This document shows, piece by piece, positions 7,576-9,657 of a DNA stretch of 9,657 bases (the first letter of the stretch is position 1; the number at the start of each line of letters is the position of its first letter). The notes under the pieces are model-generated. The model had not been told where the DNA came from, made no database searches, and saw only the letters and a list, made by a program, of their open reading frames with translations. The DNA comes from JAGLCW01 sp964422555 (GTDB taxonomy: Bacteria; Caldisericota; Caldisericia; UBA6126), in assembly GCA_964422555.1 (NCBI GenBank), contig CAYRBR010000057.1:1-9657 (forward strand). The letters are read 5' to 3'. The position numbers were made by a program, and so were the translations under genes.

Positions 7576-8040
7576 ATGAGTAACTCTTCCATAAGCTATG
7601 CAGAAAAATATATGCGAATGGCGTTGCAGGAGGCATGCAAAGCATCAGACCAAAAGGAAGTACCAGTTGGATGTGTGATTGTTGAACAGAACCAAGTCCT
7701 TGCTTCTACATTCAACACAATGGAACAAGACTGTTCTGTTACTTCCCATGCTGAATTAAAAGCAATACAATTAGCTTCCAAACGAAAAAACAATTGGCGA
7801 CTTACCGATTGCGATTTATTTGTTACCATGGAGCCATGCAATATGTGTATGGGAGCTATTCTTTTATGTCGAATTCGATCGGTCTATTATGGAGTTCACA
7901 ACCCCAAAACGGGGGCTTTCACAGGACCCACTCCCATACCCAATCAGTTGACTTCTGTGCGAATTTATTCAGGAATCTGTGAACAAGAAATTCAGGAACA
8001 ATTGAAAACCTTCTTCTTACCACGCCGTAGTGAACTTTAG
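7576..8040 (+). CDS. tadA: tRNA-specific adenosine deaminase
   Basis: TadA deaminates A34 of tRNA-Arg(ACG) to inosine, letting one tRNA read CGU, CGC and CGA. The 154 residues match the family length. The zinc deaminase motif is complete: HAE (H58, E60 as proton shuttle) and PCNMC (C88, C91). Other family marks are YMRMALQEA near the N-terminus, EVPVGCVIV (28-36) and the stretch RSVYYGVHNPKTGA after the catalytic helix. AAAGGG (7564-7569) lies about six bases before the ATG; the gap to radC is 20 bases, so it is likely the last gene of the operon. A small cytidine/guanine deaminase is the alternative, but the motif context fits TadA well. The gene itself uses CGA for six of eight arginines by hand count, so its own product should be needed to read it efficiently. 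Confidence 0.92.
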   Translation: MSNSSISYAEKYMRMALQEACKASDQKEVPVGCVIVEQNQVLASTFNTMEQDCSVTSHAELKAIQLASKRKNNWRLTDCDLFVTMEPCNMCMGAILLCRIRSVYYGVHNPKTGAFTGPTPIPNQLTSVRIYSGICEQEIQEQLKTFFLPRRSEL

Positions 8041-8064
8041 CTACTGCTTAACCAGTCTATTAAG

Positions 8065-8093
8065 AACAACTACGTACCAATGTAGTTGTTTTT
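8065..8093 (+). terminator. Rho-independent-like terminator after tadA (first palindrome of the 33-bp array)
   Basis: AACAACTACGT (8065-8075) pairs with ATGTAGTTGTT (8080-8090) around an ACCA loop, with one G-T wobble, and runs into five or more T residues ending at 8093. The stem is 11 bp but AT-rich. It starts 25 bases after the tadA stop, the right place to end the operon. The second palindrome is also followed by GTTTTT and could back it up. Confidence 0.5.
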
Positions 8094-8153
8094 CACATTT
8101 AACTACATACCAATGTAGTTGTTTTTGTTATTTAACTACATTACAATGTAGTT
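8068..8153 (+). repeat. Array of three palindromes with exact 33-bp period
   Basis: Three 20-bp copies start at 8068, 8101 and 8134: AACTACGTACCAATGTAGTT, AACTACATACCAATGTAGTT and AACTACATTACAATGTAGTT. Each is an inverted repeat with arms AACTACAT and ATGTAGTT. The two 13-base spacers are alike: gtttttcacattt and gtttttgttattt. The third copy extends to a perfect 30-bp palindrome (8129-8158, arms of 14 around AC). Sites 33 bp apart lie about three helical turns from each other, so bound dimers would face the same side. The array fills the gap between tadA and the ATPase gene and probably acts as an operator for that gene; the function is inferred. Confidence 0.85.
8119..8147 (+). promoter_or_regulatory. 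Probable promoter of the ATPase gene, overlapped by palindrome 3
   Basis: TTGTTT (8119-8124), a 17-base spacer and TACAAT (8142-8147) form a plausible sigma-70 promoter. The -10 box is the centre of the third palindrome and the -35 box overlaps the end of the second, so a protein bound to these palindromes would block RNA polymerase. The transcript would start near 8154, leaving a leader of about 20 bases with TGGAG (8163-8167) as ribosome binding site. Confidence 0.5.
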
Positions 8154-8174
8154 AAATATTACTGGAGTAGTACA

Positions 8175-9467
8175 ATGAATTTAATAAGAATGAATCCATG
8201 GTGGGAAACTAACCAGGTACCAAGAGATTTAGCAGGCATAAAAAGAGATATTTTACCATATTTGTTGTCGTATTTCCCAAAGAAGCTTGCTTTATTGCTT
8301 CATGGAGCTCGAAGGGTTGGAAAAACAACACTTCTGTACCAAATGATTAATACCCTTCTTTCAGATGGCGTCAGTCCGTTCCATATTCTCTATTTCACTT
8401 TTGATATGACAACCATGAATCTTGAAGAGTTATTACTTGCATTTGAAAGAGATGTTCTAAAAGATTCAATTCGGAATCAGGAAGTCTATATTTTTTTAGA
8501 TGAAATTCAAAAGCATCCTAACTGGTGGAACAAGATAAAAGTGTTGTATGATTTATATCCAAACATTCATTGGGTTTTATCGGGATCGAATGGATTGCTT
8601 TTGCATAAAAAAATGTCGGAAAGTCTTGCTGGAAGAGTGTATTCCTTTCAGATACAACCTTTGAATTTTAAGGAGTTCTTGTCATTCAACGAAGTATCGT
8701 GGGATGAAAAACACATATCTATTCAAATACCTGTTTTAGAGCCCTACTTTAATCGATATATTGAAACATCTGGTTTTCCCGGATTATTCAAAGAGACTGA
8801 TAGCAATGTAATTCATAAATACTTCACAGAAACGGTTGAAAACAGAATTATTTACCAGGATATTCCAATGATTTTTAAAATTGAAGACCCTATGTTGTTG
8901 CAGCAATTATTCAAAATTATTTCCAACTACCCGGGGATGACTGTCTACTATTCTCATTTGGCAAATGATCTGCAAAGAGATTGGCGAACAATCGAAACCT
9001 ATCTGAATTATTTAGAGAAATCGTATCTTCTACGGCAATTAACTGTGTTTAGCCCCAATATGCTAACGTCTCGTAAAAAATTGAAGAAGTATTATCCTCG
9101 TTATAGTGCATTTTCTTTTATACAGCGTGATAGAAAGAATATTGATAAAACATTTTTTGGACATGTGGTTGAAAGCTTATTGGCACAGTTTTTGGAAACA
9201 AGTCATTATTTGACTGGAAAACAACAAGATGAGATTGATCTTGTTGGTAGAAAAAAAGATACATTTTTTCCTGTTGAAGTGAAATATCGAAAAACAATTA
9301 CTTCATCAGACATCAATAAAATGGCAAACCGAATGAATAAATGGAAGTTTCACTACGGGCAAATAATAACTCAATATGAATCTAAAACTGTGAGGAAAGA
9401 AGATCAAACAATTCAGTTGATTCCATGTATTCAGTATATTCTTTCAGAAAATGAACCACTGCGGTAG
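8175..9467 (+). CDS. AAA_14 / DUF4143 family P-loop ATPase with PD-(D/E)xK nuclease-like C-terminus
   Basis: The cellular role of this family is not established. The 430-residue chain has a P-loop ATPase core: Walker A HGARRVGKTT (43-52, K50), Walker B VYIFLDEIQ (104-112, D109 and E110), a sensor-like VLSGSNGLLL (134-143) and the family signature LAGRVYSFQIQPLNFKEF (151-168). Residues about 240-290 look like a winged-helix segment. The C-terminal DUF4143 part keeps nuclease-type residues: E333 (GHVVESLLAQ), D355 (DEIDLVG) and E368-x-K370 (PVEVKY). Length matches full members, so it appears intact. ATG 8175 has TGGAG seven bases upstream. Its gap carries three palindromes that likely control it. 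Half of its 22 Arg codons are AGA/AGG, against 0-2 per gene from rsgA to tadA, suggesting independent acquisition. Defence, mobile-element or toxin-like roles are possible but unproven; no partner gene is adjacent. Confidence 0.85.
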   Translation: MNLIRMNPWWETNQVPRDLAGIKRDILPYLLSYFPKKLALLLHGARRVGKTTLLYQMINTLLSDGVSPFHILYFTFDMTTMNLEELLLAFERDVLKDSIRNQEVYIFLDEIQKHPNWWNKIKVLYDLYPNIHWVLSGSNGLLLHKKMSESLAGRVYSFQIQPLNFKEFLSFNEVSWDEKHISIQIPVLEPYFNRYIETSGFPGLFKETDSNVIHKYFTETVENRIIYQDIPMIFKIEDPMLLQQLFKIISNYPGMTVYYSHLANDLQRDWRTIETYLNYLEKSYLLRQLTVFSPNMLTSRKKLKKYYPRYSAFSFIQRDRKNIDKTFFGHVVESLLAQFLETSHYLTGKQQDEIDLVGRKKDTFFPVEVKYRKTITSSDINKMANRMNKWKFHYGQIITQYESKTVRKEDQTIQLIPCIQYILSENEPLR

Positions 9468-9470
9468 AGT

Positions 9471-9498
9471 TTGGAAAAATCTTTTTTATTGCTATAAT
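9471..9498 (+). promoter_or_regulatory. Promoter of the tRNA-Ser gene
   Basis: TTGGAA (9471-9476), a 16-base spacer and a perfect TATAAT (9493-9498) begin four bases after the ATPase stop codon. Transcription would start about ten bases before the mature tRNA 5' end, as expected for a tRNA gene. Confidence 0.7.
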
Positions 9499-9515
9499 CA
9501 GCTTTGAACTACTGT

Positions 9516-9605
9516 GGAGAGGTGGCTGAGCGGTTGAAAGCGCCTGTCTCGAAAATAGGTTTAGGCTTGTGTCTAACGGGGGTTCGAATCCCCCCTTCTC
9601 CGCCA
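9516..9605 (+). tRNA. tRNA-Ser, anticodon CGA, CCA encoded
   Basis: The 90-base gene folds as a class II tRNA. The acceptor stem is GGAGAGG (9516-9522) with CTTCTCC (9595-9601). The D arm is GCT/AGC around a GAGCGGTTGAA loop. The anticodon stem is CCTGT/ATAGG, with loop CTCGAAA and anticodon CGA at 9550-9552. A long variable arm pairs TTAGGC with GTCTAA, and the T arm is GGGGG-TTCGAAT-CCCCC. The discriminator base is G (9602), as in serine tRNAs, followed by genomic CCA. It reads the serine codon UCG. Confidence 0.96.
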
Positions 9606-9613
9606 AATCAAAT

Positions 9614-9656
9614 ACCATCTATTGATAAAAGGAATTTTGTCAGCAGGTGGTTTTTT
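9614..9656 (+). terminator. Intrinsic terminator of the tRNA-Ser transcript
   Basis: A long hairpin follows the tRNA by eight bases. ACCATCT (9614-9620) pairs with AGGTGGT (9645-9651), and TGATAAAA (9623-9630) with TTTTGTCA (9635-9642), closed by a GGAA tetraloop of the GNRA type. Only one A-C mismatch and a few G-U pairs interrupt the stem. It ends in a T run (9651-9656) at the window edge. It would also end readthrough from the ATPase gene. Confidence 0.8.
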
Positions 9657-9657
9657 G

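Noticed and set aside
7794..7982. Second plus-strand open frame within tadA
   Set aside because: It is out of frame with the conserved deaminase and has no family features.
8047..8064. Extra inverted repeat CTTAA...TTAAG just after tadA
   Set aside because: Only five base pairs of AT-rich stem; likely chance in this composition.
8068..8153. CRISPR array
   Set aside because: Only three 20-bp units, with 13-base spacers that are themselves similar to each other; real CRISPR spacers are longer and unrelated. No cas gene is near.
9585..9605. Integration attachment site at the tRNA-Ser 3' end
   Set aside because: I found no second copy of the tRNA 3' end elsewhere in the window and no integrase gene; the region beyond the terminator is not visible.
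9382..9618. Minus-strand open frame across the tRNA-Ser gene
   Set aside because: It runs antisense through the tRNA and the end of the ATPase gene, so it is a spurious frame.

Overview
The window is bacterial: compact, every protein gene on the + strand, short or coupled gaps, Shine-Dalgarno sites, sigma-70-type promoters and a CCA-encoding tRNA. It is moderately AT-rich, with wecC visibly richer in G+C than its neighbours. The phylum cannot be fixed from these genes. DhaL-DegV fusion proteins make me think of spirochaetes or some Firmicutes, but that is a guess. Arginine CGA is the favoured Arg codon in most genes, which is unusual and gives a useful internal signature.

Layout. Positions 1-751 hold the 3' part of a site-2 intramembrane protease (rseP). 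Next come two tandem paralogues (786-2576 and 2668-4593). Each joins a FakA-like DhaL kinase domain, a FakA-like metal-binding linker domain and a DegV (FakB-like) fatty-acid-binding domain in one chain. The first apparently starts at a non-AUG codon; the second has its own promoter. The second is followed almost without a gap by rsgA (ribosome assembly GTPase), wecC (UDP-ManNAc dehydrogenase), radC (JAMM-domain protein) and tadA (tRNA adenosine deaminase). Gaps of 4 to 28 bases suggest one transcription unit from the 2623-2628 promoter through tadA.

The accessory part is 8041-9467. Three palindromes spaced exactly 33 bp apart fill the gap after tadA. The first looks like a terminator for the operon and the third lies over the likely -10 box of the next gene. 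That gene encodes an AAA_14/DUF4143 P-loop ATPase with an intact PD-(D/E)xK-like nuclease signature. It prefers AGA/AGG for arginine, unlike the operon before it, which suggests separate ancestry. The window closes with a promoter, a tRNA-Ser(CGA) gene and a strong intrinsic terminator.

The housekeeping genes do not form one pathway: membrane proteolysis, exogenous fatty acid activation, ribosome maturation, envelope sugar synthesis and tRNA editing sit side by side. The most interesting items are the tandem fused fatty-acid-kinase candidates and the 33-bp palindrome array controlling an orphan ATPase/nuclease gene.
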